From positions 94,673-158,672 of the forward strand of contig NZ_JANUFF010000012.1 in the NCBI RefSeq assembly GCF_024806495.1: a DNA stretch of 64,000 nt. Reading direction: 5' to 3'. This DNA is from Chryseobacterium sp. JUb7 (GTDB lineage Bacteria; Bacteroidota; Bacteroidia; Flavobacteriales; Weeksellaceae). The notes beneath the pieces were generated by a model. It saw only the letters and a program-made list of their open reading frames with translations, made no database searches and was not told the DNA's origin. Shown here one piece after another: positions 43,633 to 52,846 of this stretch; position 1 is the stretch's first letter, and every line of letters begins with the position of its first letter. The position numbers were made by a program, and so were the translations under genes.

Positions 43633-44781
43633 ATGAGGTTAGAGAAAATTTTACAGCACTTTAATATTAAGATTTTCATTTATATTCTTATTGCCGTAAC
43701 GGCTATTTATACTTTAGCATTTACACTGATTTATAACCTTAAAGATGATGGTTATATTCTTGCAGACTGGCTGATTAATTATCAGGATGGGGGGTTCAAA
43801 AGACGCGGGCTGTCCGGAAGTTTCTTTTTTATGCTGCAGGATTTTACAGGATTAAGGCTTAATTATATTGTCTATTTTTTTCAGTTTTTAATTATTTTAA
43901 CTTTCTTTTGGCTGTATACAAAACTGATCCGGTATAAAGTCACAGATCTTCTGTACCTATCACTTTTACTGTCATCGATAGGTTTTATAGGTCTTTTGAA
44001 TACCGTGACCTATGTAGGTAAAAAAGAATTCATCGTATTTCTTTTATTTACATACTTTGCCTGGCTTCTGGATAATGATAAGCTGACCCGATTTAAAGAG
44101 TATTTATTTTGTCTTTTTTTAATCATCAGTACTTTGTTGCATGAGGTGACCTTATTTTATGTTCCTTATTTTGCAATCGCACTCTATGTTAAAAATGGCA
44201 GATTTGAGTTTAAAAGATATATTAAATACTTTCTTTCAGCGGGAATACCGGCAGCGATTATTATTCTGTTCGGTAAAAATGTAAATGAAGGCTTGTCTCT
44301 TCAGATTCTTGCGGAAAGAGGAGTTCATCCTACCTATGGTATTTTTTTCTGGAATATTAATGAACGGCAATATATAAAAGAACATAGTGGCGAATACATA
44401 CTTTATTTTATAAGTTTGGCAATTAGTGTTTTCCATTTAGGATATTATTTAAAATACCTAAATAACCGAAAGGTTTTATCTATTTTATTAATGGGAGCAT
44501 TTTTGTTTTCCTTTCCATTGTTCTATCTTGCAATTGATTGGGGGCGCTGGATGTATATCCATATGATGCTCATCATTGTTCTTTTTGCCCTGTTATTAAA
44601 GAAATCAGACTCCGCTTATTCATTCGAGCCTATCGTAATTAATAAAAAATTCTATATCACATTATTGATCATTATTTTATCGCTGATATACAGGGTAGAG
44701 ATGTCAGGGAAGGGTTTTACCTTCGAAGGAATTCTCTACAGAGTCTTTGTTGCTCCCCTTGAATTATTAAATAAAATGTGA
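43633..44781 (+). CDS. polytopic membrane protein of unknown function
   Basis: 382 aa with about ten hydrophobic segments (19-36, 80-95, 112-128, 134-146, 155-180, 200-213, 255-275, 285-302, 310-324, 337-352). The motif DGYILADWLINYQDGGFKRRGLSG (39-62) looks conserved and extracytoplasmic, but I cannot name the family. Its build is like glycosyltransferase family membrane proteins of the EpsG/Wzy kind. Stands between the T9SS protein and topA. Confidence 0.65.
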   Translation: MRLEKILQHFNIKIFIYILIAVTAIYTLAFTLIYNLKDDGYILADWLINYQDGGFKRRGLSGSFFFMLQDFTGLRLNYIVYFFQFLIILTFFWLYTKLIRYKVTDLLYLSLLLSSIGFIGLLNTVTYVGKKEFIVFLLFTYFAWLLDNDKLTRFKEYLFCLFLIISTLLHEVTLFYVPYFAIALYVKNGRFEFKRYIKYFLSAGIPAAIIILFGKNVNEGLSLQILAERGVHPTYGIFFWNINERQYIKEHSGEYILYFISLAISVFHLGYYLKYLNNRKVLSILLMGAFLFSFPLFYLAIDWGRWMYIHMMLIIVLFALLLKKSDSAYSFEPIVINKKFYITLLIIILSLIYRVEMSGKGFTFEGILYRVFVAPLELLNKM

Positions 44782-44810
44782 TTCACAAAACCTATATAAT
44801 AAAAAAGCTT

Positions 44811-44818
44811 TACTTTTG
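44811..44818 (+). promoter_or_regulatory. -7 box TACTTTTG of topA
   Basis: TAnnTTTG followed by CAAAAAA, only 15 bases before the ATG at 44834, so the transcript leader would be about ten bases. Confidence 0.55.
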
Positions 44819-44833
44819 CAAAAAATTTTTAGA

Positions 44834-47410
44834 ATGTCGAAAAATTTAGTAATCGTTGAGTCTCCGGCTAAAGCAAAAACTATTCAGAAATATTTAGGGA
44901 AGGATTTTGAAGTGAAATCCAGCTTTGGTCATATCCGAGATTTGCCTAAAAAAGGAATGGGAATTGACCTCGGAACCTTTACTCCTGATTATGAAGTTTC
45001 TGCCGACAAGAAGAAATTAGTAACAGAATTAAAAGCTGCAGTAAAGAAAGCCGAAATGGTGTGGCTGGCTTCCGATGAAGATCGTGAGGGAGAGGCTATT
45101 GCGTGGCACTTGGCGGATGAATTGAAACTGAAGCCGGAAAACAGAAAAAGAATTGTTTTCCATGAGATTACAAAAAATGCCATTCTTAAAGCTATTGATA
45201 ATCCAAGAGATATTGACCAAAACTTAGTTAATGCCCAACAGGCAAGAAGAGTTTTAGACAGGATCGTAGGTTTCGAAATGTCTCCGGTACTTTGGAAAAA
45301 AGTAAAACCGGGATTGTCTGCGGGAAGAGTACAGTCGGTTGCGGTAAGATTAATTGTTGAAAGAGAGAAAGAAATCCGCGAGTTTACTCCGAAGGCGAGC
45401 TTCAAACTGGACGGGATTTTCCTTAATAAAAGCGAGCAGGAAATTGCTGCCAAGCTTAAAAAAGACTTCGATAAAGAAGAAGATGCAGAAAAATTCTTAG
45501 AACAGGCAAGAACGACAGAATTTAAAGTTCTGAATGTTGAAACAAGACCGGGAACACGTTCTGCTTCTGCACCTTTTACAACTTCAACATTGCAGCAGGA
45601 AGCTTCATCAAGGCTGGGCTATAATGTAACCAATACCATGCGTCTTGCACAAAGACTTTATGAAGAAGGGTATATTACCTATATGAGAACCGACTCGGTA
45701 AACCTTTCTCAGGAAGCCATTGAAGGAGCGAAAAAACAAATTGTTTCAGAATACGGTTCAGAATATTCTTCACCAAGAAACTATACTACAAAATCGGCAT
45801 CTGCACAGGAAGCTCACGAGGCGATACGTCCTACAGATTTTGCGGTGAAAAGCATTGGTGATGTTCAGCTAAACAGATTATACCAATTAATTTACAGAAG
45901 AACACTGGCTTCCCAGATGGCCAATGCCAAAATTGAGAAAACAGTAATCGAAATAGGAAATGCAAAACTTCCTCAGCATTTTGAAGCTCAGGGTGAAGTG
46001 ATCATTTTTGATGGTTTCTTAAAAGCTTACGGAATTGTAAAAACGGAAGATGAAGATGAAGAAAACAACGAAAAGCTGCTTCCGAAAGTAAGTGTTGGAG
46101 AAACATTAGAGTATAAAAAAATAACAGCAACGGAAAAATTCACAAGGCCAAGTGCGAGATATACCGAAGCAGGTTTGGTAAGAAAGCTTGAAGAATTGGG
46201 AATCGGTCGTCCTTCGACTTATGCACCGACGATTCAGACGATTCAGAACCGTGAATACGTTGATAAAAGAGAAGTAGAGCCACAAACAAGAGAAGTGGTG
46301 AAGATTTCTTTAGCAAAAGATAAAATTAAAAAAGAAGTCCTTGATGAAAAATTCGGAGGGGATAAAAATAAATTCCTTCCAACGGATACCGGTGAAGTGG
46401 TAAGCGATTTCTTAACAGATAATTTTAAAGAAATCTTAGACTACGGTTTCACAGCAAGAGTTGAAGAAAGTTTTGACGAAATTGCAAACGGTGATCAGAA
46501 GTGGAAAGAGATGATGACCGATTTCTACTCAAAATTCCACCCGAGAATTGAAGATGTAGAAGAAAATGCAGACAGGGCAACAGGAGACAGACTTTTAGGT
46601 GTTGATCCGAAAACGGGTAAAAATGTTCATGCGAGAATCGGAAGATTCGGTGCGATGATTCAGATTGGGGAAACTGAAGACGAGGAAAAACCGATTTTTG
46701 CTTCATTAATGGCTGGTCAGAATATTGCAACGATTACTTTTGAAGAAGCTTTAGAGTTATTTAAACTTCCTTTTGATCTGAGTGAGGTTGATGGAAACCC
46801 GGTTTCTGTAGGTGTGGGAAGATTCGGACCTTATGTAAAATGGGGTGAAACGTATATCAGCATTCCGAAAGGCGAAGATCCACTTTCTATCGATCAGAAG
46901 CGTGCGGAAGAAATTATCAACGAAAAGAAAATTGCTGATGCTCCGATTGCAACCTACAAAGGTGAGCCTGTAACCAAAGGAACGGGAAGATTCGGACCTT
47001 TCATCAAATATCAGAGTATTTTCGTAAATGTTCCGAAGAGATATGATTTTGAAAATCTTTCTCAAAGCGATATCAATGAATTAATTGATGCTAAACTTGA
47101 AAAAGAAGCTAACCGATATATCCAACAGTGGGAAAAAGAGAAAATTTCCATCGAAAACGGAAGATGGGGACCTTTCATTAAGTTTGGAAAAGCAATGTTC
47201 AAGATTCCGAAGAAAGCTGATGATACAAAATATGAAGCAGATGAGTTGAAAGAACTTTCTTTAGATGAGGTTAAAAAATGGATTACTGATCAGGATCCGA
47301 AAGCTTTTGCAGAAAAGAAAAAGCCAGCAGCTAAAAAGGCGGCAACAACTAAAAAGGTTGCAACGACAGCAAAAAAACCTGCGACTAAGAAACCTGCAGC
47401 AAAAAAATAA
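44834..47410 (+). CDS. topA: DNA topoisomerase I (type IA)
   Basis: 858 aa from ATG 44834 (MSKNLVIVESPAKAKTIQ); a TTG six codons earlier lies inside the promoter and is rejected. Toprim domain at 4-115 with the acidic DEDREGEAIAWH motif, catalytic Tyr 283 in YITYMRTDSVNLS. The C-terminus has four GR[FW]G-x-[FYM][IV]xx repeats (about 605-790) of the Toprim C-terminal repeat type instead of zinc-finger cysteines, and ends in a Lys/Ala/Pro-rich tail (about 828-858) that may contact DNA. Relaxes negative supercoils. Confidence 0.96.
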   Translation: MSKNLVIVESPAKAKTIQKYLGKDFEVKSSFGHIRDLPKKGMGIDLGTFTPDYEVSADKKKLVTELKAAVKKAEMVWLASDEDREGEAIAWHLADELKLKPENRKRIVFHEITKNAILKAIDNPRDIDQNLVNAQQARRVLDRIVGFEMSPVLWKKVKPGLSAGRVQSVAVRLIVEREKEIREFTPKASFKLDGIFLNKSEQEIAAKLKKDFDKEEDAEKFLEQARTTEFKVLNVETRPGTRSASAPFTTSTLQQEASSRLGYNVTNTMRLAQRLYEEGYITYMRTDSVNLSQEAIEGAKKQIVSEYGSEYSSPRNYTTKSASAQEAHEAIRPTDFAVKSIGDVQLNRLYQLIYRRTLASQMANAKIEKTVIEIGNAKLPQHFEAQGEVIIFDGFLKAYGIVKTEDEDEENNEKLLPKVSVGETLEYKKITATEKFTRPSARYTEAGLVRKLEELGIGRPSTYAPTIQTIQNREYVDKREVEPQTREVVKISLAKDKIKKEVLDEKFGGDKNKFLPTDTGEVVSDFLTDNFKEILDYGFTARVEESFDEIANGDQKWKEMMTDFYSKFHPRIEDVEENADRATGDRLLGVDPKTGKNVHARIGRFGAMIQIGETEDEEKPIFASLMAGQNIATITFEEALELFKLPFDLSEVDGNPVSVGVGRFGPYVKWGETYISIPKGEDPLSIDQKRAEEIINEKKIADAPIATYKGEPVTKGTGRFGPFIKYQSIFVNVPKRYDFENLSQSDINELIDAKLEKEANRYIQQWEKEKISIENGRWGPFIKFGKAMFKIPKKADDTKYEADELKELSLDEVKKWITDQDPKAFAEKKKPAAKKAATTKKVATTAKKPATKKPAAKK

Positions 47411-47431
47411 ATAGTTTTATACTTACATATT

Positions 47432-47467
47432 AACCCCTTTTGAAATCATCAGAAGGGGTTTTGTTTT
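47432..47467. terminator. intrinsic terminator of topA
   Basis: Stem 47432-47443 with 47449-47460 (12 bp, one G-T pair), loop AATCA, followed by TTGTTTTTT. It also lies directly behind the minus-strand remnant at 47468-47748. Confidence 0.88.
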
Positions 47468-47748
47468 TTATTCAATTGATTTAACTATTTGTCCATATTT
47501 ATCTAAATGATAAATATCTCTTCTAAAATGAGGAACATCATAAGATCTTATCAAATCTCCCTGAAACCCCTTGTTACAATACATTTCTATTTGATTAATG
47601 ATTTTTCCTTTTTTCATCTATAATTTCATCAAGAAAATAATCGCTTGCGATTATGAAATTTATGATAATTGTTATTTCTGAAGTAACAGATGTATTTAGA
47701 ACAAATTTTTTTAGTAATTATTAAATCAAATATAACGCTTATAGTCAT
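47468..47748 (-). pseudogene. remnant or frameshifted small gene of unknown function
   Basis: The clean part is a 49-codon frame from ATG 47617 to the stop at 47468, reading MKKGKIINQIEMYCNKGFQ ... and ending FRRDIYHLDKYGQIVKSIE. Upstream, other frames read coherently (INFIIASDYFLDEIIDEK, and MTISVIFDLIITKK from ATG 47748). Dropping one base in the A6 run (complement of 47609-47614) and one in the A7 run (complement of 47706-47712) joins all three into one product of about 92 aa. No family recognised. It could be a decayed gene, a real 49-aa protein, or a victim of homopolymer errors. Confidence 0.45.
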
Positions 47749-47839
47749 GCTTTATTGATTTATCAGTGAATTTACAAGCCCGAAACCGCAGGATACTACT
47801 TCAATCCGTTTCTTCTAAATTAGCTTTCAAATAAATGCA

Positions 47840-48922
47840 ATGGAAAAACCTTTCACGCGCAAAGAATTTCTGCAAACTTCGGCCTTGGGAATGGCAGCTG
47901 TATTTTTTGGGTCATCATTTACAAGATTTTTATCTAGAGAAGAAAAACCCTATTTTAATTTAAAACCAATTGGAAGGTCATTGGCTTTAGAAGGATACTA
48001 TATTTGGTGCAGTTCTCCGATTTGGGGCGAAGATGGGAAGGTTCATCTTTTTTATTCCCGATGGAAAAAAGAGAAAGGAATGGGAGGCTGGCTCAATGGA
48101 TCTGAAATTTGTCGCGCAGAAGCCAATTCCCCATATGATGCATTCGAACATAAACAGGTTATTCTTGCGCCAAGAGGTGAGGGGTTTTGGGATGCAACAA
48201 CCTGTCACAATCCTTTGGTTAAAAAAGTGAAAGATCAATATTTGCTTTTTTTCATGGGGACTTCCAATGGGAAAACAAATACCAAAAGAATAGGATTGGC
48301 AACCTCAAAAAGTCTTGATGGAAACTGGACCCGTCCGGAAGAGCCTTTGCTTCTTCCGGGAGAGAAAGGCTCTTGGGATGATCATTGTACTACAAATCCT
48401 GCTTTTGTGAAAGGAAACGACGGTAAGTATTGGCTGTTTTATAAATCCTGGAATACCGAAGAATATGAAACGCATAGAGGAGCGGTAAGAGGAAACCGAA
48501 AATATGGGCTGGCAAAAGCCGATTCTCCACTGGGCCCTTACAAAAAAGTCTCCGAAAATCCGGTAATTGACTTTTCATCACTGCCTAATAATGCCCAGCT
48601 GGAAGATGCTTTTATATGGGCTCAAAAAGGGAAATTTCATATGGTAGCCCGTGATATGGGATTTTTTAACCATGAGTATGGTCTACACTTAATGACAAAA
48701 GACGGTATTCACTGGTCAAAACCGGAGATCGCTTATCTTAATATGGGAAATTATGTCAATGAATCCAACCCTCCGGCACATTTAAAACGGTTCGGAAGAT
48801 TAGAACGTCCCATGATTTTACTCGATAAAGACGGAGAAACACCTAGGTTTTTATTTGGGGCAACGCAAGGCGGTGGCTTTGAAACTTCAACGACTTTTGT
48901 ATTTGAGATTTTGAGATCCTGA
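47840..48922 (+). CDS. exported five-bladed beta-propeller glycosidase (GH43-like)
   Basis: 360 aa. N-terminal TRKEFLQTSALGMAAVFFG resembles a Tat-type signal with a relaxed twin-basic motif. The rest has propeller-blade repeats: WCSSPIWGEDGKVHLFYSRW, CHNPLVKKVKDQYLLFFMGT, TNPAFVKGNDGKYWLFYKSW, LEDAFIWAQKGKFHMVARDM and RPMILLDKDGETPRFLFGAT. This is the layout of GH43/GH32/GH117-type glycoside hydrolases. Substrate cannot be told; candidate acids include E in SEICRAE and D in LEDAF. It stands alone after a 92-base gap. Confidence 0.75.
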   Translation: MEKPFTRKEFLQTSALGMAAVFFGSSFTRFLSREEKPYFNLKPIGRSLALEGYYIWCSSPIWGEDGKVHLFYSRWKKEKGMGGWLNGSEICRAEANSPYDAFEHKQVILAPRGEGFWDATTCHNPLVKKVKDQYLLFFMGTSNGKTNTKRIGLATSKSLDGNWTRPEEPLLLPGEKGSWDDHCTTNPAFVKGNDGKYWLFYKSWNTEEYETHRGAVRGNRKYGLAKADSPLGPYKKVSENPVIDFSSLPNNAQLEDAFIWAQKGKFHMVARDMGFFNHEYGLHLMTKDGIHWSKPEIAYLNMGNYVNESNPPAHLKRFGRLERPMILLDKDGETPRFLFGATQGGGFETSTTFVFEILRS

Positions 48923-49026
48923 AACTTAGATAAACATAGACAATTATATGAAGCCGTTAACAATTTGTTGATGGTTTTTTTATGCATAAAAATCGTGACA
49001 CGATCTCAACTTGATGAGGTTTTTTG

Positions 49027-49034
49027 TATGTTTG
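49027..49034 (+). promoter_or_regulatory. -7 box TATGTTTG of the ecotin-like gene
   Basis: TAnnTTTG match 15 bases before the ATG at 49050; short leader as for topA. Confidence 0.45.
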
Positions 49035-49049
49035 TGAAAATGTTTTTTA

Positions 49050-49490
49050 ATGAAGTTTGTTTACACTTTGTTTTTGGTTTTTTTATTTAATCTATGCTTT
49101 TCTCAGGAAAATTATTATCCCGGAGCAAAAAAAGGATTCAAAAGAGTAAATATCGACTTGCCGAAAAATGCAAATGAAAAAAAGTATAAGGTGGAGTTTT
49201 ATCTTTCTTTAGACAAAGAAATGGAGGATTGTCATACCGCTAAAATGGAGAATAGATTCCAAAAGAAGACCTATGGCAGCAATTCTTATTACGAAGCATC
49301 ATCAGATTTTCAGATTCTGACCTACAGCAACGAAAAGTGCGGAGGCAAAAAAATGTATAAAAAGGTGTATAATGAACCCGTAATAGAAAACTATCAGTCC
49401 AAAAATAGTTTTGTATTTTACGTACCTGAAAATATGTCTGTAGAATATAAGCTATGGAAAGACGAATCTGGATTTATTAAAGCAAAATAG
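49050..49490 (+). CDS. ecotin-like serine protease inhibitor
   Basis: 146 aa, signal peptide ending ...NLCFSQ. The mature protein lines up along its length with E. coli ecotin: YYPGAKKGFKR with YPQAEKGMKR, KVEFYLSLDKEMEDC with KVELLIGQTLEVDC, YQSKNSFVFYVPENMSVEYKLWK with [23 protein letters not shown]. The disulphide cysteines correspond to C61 and C97. The reactive loop between SS and the second Cys is longer by four residues, and the P1 region reads TYSNEKC rather than STMMAC, so its protease target probably differs. Periplasmic inhibitor by analogy. Confidence 0.78.
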   Translation: MKFVYTLFLVFLFNLCFSQENYYPGAKKGFKRVNIDLPKNANEKKYKVEFYLSLDKEMEDCHTAKMENRFQKKTYGSNSYYEASSDFQILTYSNEKCGGKKMYKKVYNEPVIENYQSKNSFVFYVPENMSVEYKLWKDESGFIKAK

Positions 49491-49502
49491 ACAGGATAAA
49501 GA

Positions 49503-50573
49503 ATGAATTTTGAAGATTTTATCATTTCACCAAGAAATTTCAAGACTGAAAGCTGGCAGATCGGAAACCGGATCACCAAAGATATAAAGGAGGATAGTAT
49601 TGTTCTTCTGTTTATTTCAGATTACAGGGGAGCAAATGGAGATGCAGAGGTACAGGATTTTACAGGGATCAGAAAAGAGTTTTATAAACTTTCACAGCTG
49701 GATTTTGAGATCCCGATTGTAGATTTGGGGGACTTGGTTTCAGGAAAGTCGGTTCAGGATTCTCATTATATTTTACAGGAAGTATTATCGGCTTGTCATC
49801 ATAGAAGAGCCATTCCTGTGATTATTGGTGGCTCGAACGACTTTGCTTTTTCGTTATTTTCAGGATTAAACTTCCATCAGAATAATATTAATTATACCCA
49901 AATCAGCAATATTATCTCGCTTAATCAGGGTGAAAATATTAATGAACATACTTTTTTAAGTAAAATTTTTGGTGCTAAGAACTTTTCAATTAAGAATTAT
50001 CATCATTTAGGATATCAGAAACATTTAAACGAAATAGATTCGATCCGACTGATTAAAGAGGTAGAATTTGATATTATCCGTTTGGCTGAAATGATGAATT
50101 CCACCGAAAAAACAGAACCTTTTTTCAGAAAAGCAGATCTGGTAACGGTAAATTGTGATGCGATTGAAAGTTTCAGTGAGCCTTTTTCAATGAATCCGCA
50201 GGTAAACGGATTGAACCGGAGAGAGATCTGTGCTTATATGAAAGAAATTGGTTTAAGCGAAAATCTAAAATCGGTAGGGATTTTTAATTATAATATTTAT
50301 TCTGAAAACCAATTGAATCACCAGCTTCTCGCACAAATGATCTGGTATTTAATAGAAGGAATTAATATCCAGAGATCTCACCCGAAAGAAAGGCACTACG
50401 AAATATTCTATGTTCTTGTGGATGACAGGCAATATGCTTTTAAGCGTGATACTTTCAGTAATTTGTGGTATTTTGGTGATGACGAAAATATAGAAAATTG
50501 TATTCCTTGTTCGAGGAAAGATTTTGATGAAGCCAAAAAAGGCTGGCTGAATGCACGACTGACGAAAATTTAA
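49503..50573 (+). CDS. arginase/formimidoylglutamase-fold protein lacking metal ligands
   Basis: 356 aa. The ureohydrolase fold is suggested by IPVIIGGSNDFAFSLFSGL near 100-118 (compare GGGHExAYGHYxGL) and DLVTVNCDAIESF near 215-227 (compare SIDLDxxDP). The metal-binding His of GGxH is Asn, the DAHxD block reads SLNQGEN, and only one Asp of SxDxD remains, so the binuclear manganese site is absent. Hydrolysis is therefore unlikely. The protein is often annotated formimidoylglutamase in flavobacteria. It ends four bases before the glycosyltransferase gene; function unknown. Confidence 0.72.
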   Translation: MNFEDFIISPRNFKTESWQIGNRITKDIKEDSIVLLFISDYRGANGDAEVQDFTGIRKEFYKLSQLDFEIPIVDLGDLVSGKSVQDSHYILQEVLSACHHRRAIPVIIGGSNDFAFSLFSGLNFHQNNINYTQISNIISLNQGENINEHTFLSKIFGAKNFSIKNYHHLGYQKHLNEIDSIRLIKEVEFDIIRLAEMMNSTEKTEPFFRKADLVTVNCDAIESFSEPFSMNPQVNGLNRREICAYMKEIGLSENLKSVGIFNYNIYSENQLNHQLLAQMIWYLIEGINIQRSHPKERHYEIFYVLVDDRQYAFKRDTFSNLWYFGDDENIENCIPCSRKDFDEAKKGWLNARLTKI

Positions 50574-50576
50574 TGT

Positions 50577-51578
50577 ATGACAAACGTTCCCTCAAAAGTT
50601 TCCATCATTGTTCCCGTTTATAATGTCGAGAATTATCTGGCAAAATGCCTGGATTCTTTGATTAATCAGACGCTCCAGAATATAGAGGTTCTGGTTGTAA
50701 ATGATGGAAGTACAGATAATTCTGAAAATATTATTCAGGAATATGCTCAAAAATATCCTGAAAAAATTAAAGCTTTCAATAAAGAAAACGGTGGTTTAAG
50801 TGATGCCCGGAATTTCGGAATTGACAGATCAACAGGAGATTATATAGGCTTTGTAGACAGTGATGACTATGTAACAGCTACAATGTTTGAAGAAATGCTG
50901 AATCTGGCCGAAAAGCATCAGTCTAAAATGGTTATCTGCAATATTCAAAAAGTCGATCAGCACGGAAATGTTACCCAAAAGCTGACGCAGATCCCCAATA
51001 TGCCTGAAAAAATTGATTTAGAAAGCCATTTTTCTGTTTTTTCAGATCTGAGTTATTTTGCCTGCAATAAAATTTTTGAAAAAGGATTATTTAATCAAAG
51101 AAGGTTTAAGAAGGGCGTTCATTTTGAAGACATTCAGCTGATTCCCCAGCTTCTTCTGGAGTGTGATGCCATTGCACAGACACAGAATTTCCATTATCAG
51201 TACCTGGAACGTACAGATTCTATTACAAAAACACATACCGAAAAAGGATTGGATATTTTGAAGGCTGTAAAAGATGTGGAAACGGCTTTTGAAGATTCAA
51301 TATACCTCAGTAAAAGAAAAGAACTTAAAAATTTTCAGATTTTTGAAGGTATTTATTCCTTTTTGGCGTATTTAGCATATGTTAAAAAAGAAGAGACTTT
51401 TTATGATATGTCTAATGAATTAGAGCTTTTTATAAAAGAAAGAAATATAAAAATTAAAGATATATTGAACTATAGTCGTTTTGATAAAAATTATCTTTTA
51501 TCTTTGCCCCTGAAAAAAAAGATTTTTTATCTACTTTTTTTTGCAGGACAGAAGAAGTTAATAAGAAAGTTAATATAA
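50577..51578 (+). CDS. family 2 glycosyltransferase
   Basis: 333 aa GT-A enzyme: VSIIVPVYNVENYLAKCLDSL, VVNDGSTDNS and metal-binding DSDDY near 101-105, then GGLSDARNFGI, all typical of GT2. It probably adds a sugar during exopolysaccharide synthesis, as the WecA-, Wza- and Wzc-like genes follow. Inverting transfer from a nucleotide sugar; sugar and acceptor unknown. Confidence 0.87.
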   Translation: MTNVPSKVSIIVPVYNVENYLAKCLDSLINQTLQNIEVLVVNDGSTDNSENIIQEYAQKYPEKIKAFNKENGGLSDARNFGIDRSTGDYIGFVDSDDYVTATMFEEMLNLAEKHQSKMVICNIQKVDQHGNVTQKLTQIPNMPEKIDLESHFSVFSDLSYFACNKIFEKGLFNQRRFKKGVHFEDIQLIPQLLLECDAIAQTQNFHYQYLERTDSITKTHTEKGLDILKAVKDVETAFEDSIYLSKRKELKNFQIFEGIYSFLAYLAYVKKEETFYDMSNELELFIKERNIKIKDILNYSRFDKNYLLSLPLKKKIFYLLFFAGQKKLIRKLI

Positions 51579-51690
51579 ACACAAATGTAAGTACTATTGT
51601 TTCGATTCAATAGAAATCTTGACTGTGAAAGGTTTTATTGAGTTGTTTTGAAAGTGATTTAGAAAACAAAATGTACTTGAGTAGAAAAAA

Positions 51691-52818
51691 ATGAAAAATT
51701 TTGAATTGTTCTTAACCCAATCAGGAATTCCTATTTTTTACGTGAAAATAGGACTTGGTTTTATATTTTCCTTTTTAATCACATTTTTTTCCGTGCCGAC
51801 TATCATTAAGATTTCCAGAAGGAAAAATCTTATGGATGAACCGGGCATGAGAAGTTCCCATATCAGAAAAATACCTAATTTAGGAGGGATTGCAATATTT
51901 TATTCCATCGGGATATGCGCCTCAATCTTTGCTTATGAACTTTTTGACCTGTATAAATTCTTATTTGCCTCTCTGGTAATTCTTCTTTATATCGGTGTCA
52001 TGGATGATATTGTGGTGATGAGAGCTTATAAAAAGCTAGTCGCGCAGATTATTGTTTCATCGCTTATCGTAATTGGATCGGATATTAGAATACGAAGTCT
52101 TTTCGGCATATTTGGAATATATGAACTTACCTATATTGTAAGTGTCATTTTCAGTATTGTAACTTTTATTATTCTTATCAATGCGTTTAATTTAATTGAC
52201 GGAATTGATGGTTTGGCCGGTGGATATTCTGTTATTTGCAGTGCACTTTTTGGGATAAGTTATTATAGATTGGGAGAGTATAATTATCCGTTGGTCGTTT
52301 TATCTGTTATTATTATAGGTGCGGTTATGGCATTTTTATATTATAATCTGTCAAATTACCGGACCAATAAAATATTTATGGGAGATACAGGATCCATGTT
52401 ATTAGGATTTCTGTTGGCTTTTACGTCGATATGTTTTATCGATATCTTTATAGACAGAGCACTTCCCAATGTACCAAGATATCATCTGCAATCTGCACCA
52501 GTGATTGCTGTGGCTATTTTAATATTACCGATTGTGGATACTTTAAATGTAATTATTGTGAGACTTATCAATAAGAAATCTCCTTTTGATGCAGATAAAA
52601 ACCATATCCATCACAAACTTTTAAAACTGAATCTTACCCATAGAAGATCCAGTTTCTATATTATCATTTATTACCTTTTTATCGTATCTATCGCTTATTA
52701 TTTTAGACATATAAATATTAATCTGTTATTAGGTGTTATTCTATTATTAGGATTTTTAGGAGCTTATATACCAGATTTTATTTATCTTATGAAGAATAAT
52801 AAAAAGACTAATAATTAA
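51691..52818 (+). CDS. MraY/WecA-family undecaprenyl-phosphate sugar-1-phosphate transferase
   Basis: 375 aa, about eleven membrane segments. Family signatures: LGGIAIFYSIG, the acidic motif MDDIVVM near 108, NLIDGIDGLAGG near 168-179, FMGDTGSMLLG near 230-240 and the HHKLLKL block near 306-312. Initiates lipid-linked glycan synthesis on undecaprenyl phosphate (WecA/WbpL-like) rather than peptidoglycan, judged by the company of export genes and lack of mur genes. Confidence 0.88.
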   Translation: MKNFELFLTQSGIPIFYVKIGLGFIFSFLITFFSVPTIIKISRRKNLMDEPGMRSSHIRKIPNLGGIAIFYSIGICASIFAYELFDLYKFLFASLVILLYIGVMDDIVVMRAYKKLVAQIIVSSLIVIGSDIRIRSLFGIFGIYELTYIVSVIFSIVTFIILINAFNLIDGIDGLAGGYSVICSALFGISYYRLGEYNYPLVVLSVIIIGAVMAFLYYNLSNYRTNKIFMGDTGSMLLGFLLAFTSICFIDIFIDRALPNVPRYHLQSAPVIAVAILILPIVDTLNVIIVRLINKKSPFDADKNHIHHKLLKLNLTHRRSSFYIIIYYLFIVSIAYYFRHININLLLGVILLLGFLGAYIPDFIYLMKNNKKTNN

Positions 52819-52823
52819 ATCTT

Positions 52824-52831
52824 TATTTTTG
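52824..52831 (+). promoter_or_regulatory. -7 box TATTTTTG
   Basis: TAnnTTTG match 15 bases before the start codon of the Wza-like gene. Confidence 0.45.
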
Positions 52832-52846
52832 TAAACAACTTGAAAT

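Noticed and set aside
44816..44833. TTG start six codons upstream for topA
   Set aside because: It lies inside the -7 box; MSKNLVIVESPAKAKT at 44834 is the canonical topoisomerase start.
44989..45453. 154-codon minus-strand frame inside topA
   Set aside because: Shadow of a highly conserved gene; composition is low in charged pairs and Ser-rich as expected for an antisense frame.
5899..50573. Histidine-utilisation pathway (lyase at 5899 plus arginase-like gene at 49503)
   Set aside because: No urocanase or imidazolonepropionase in the window, the two genes are 42 kb apart, and the second lacks a metal site.
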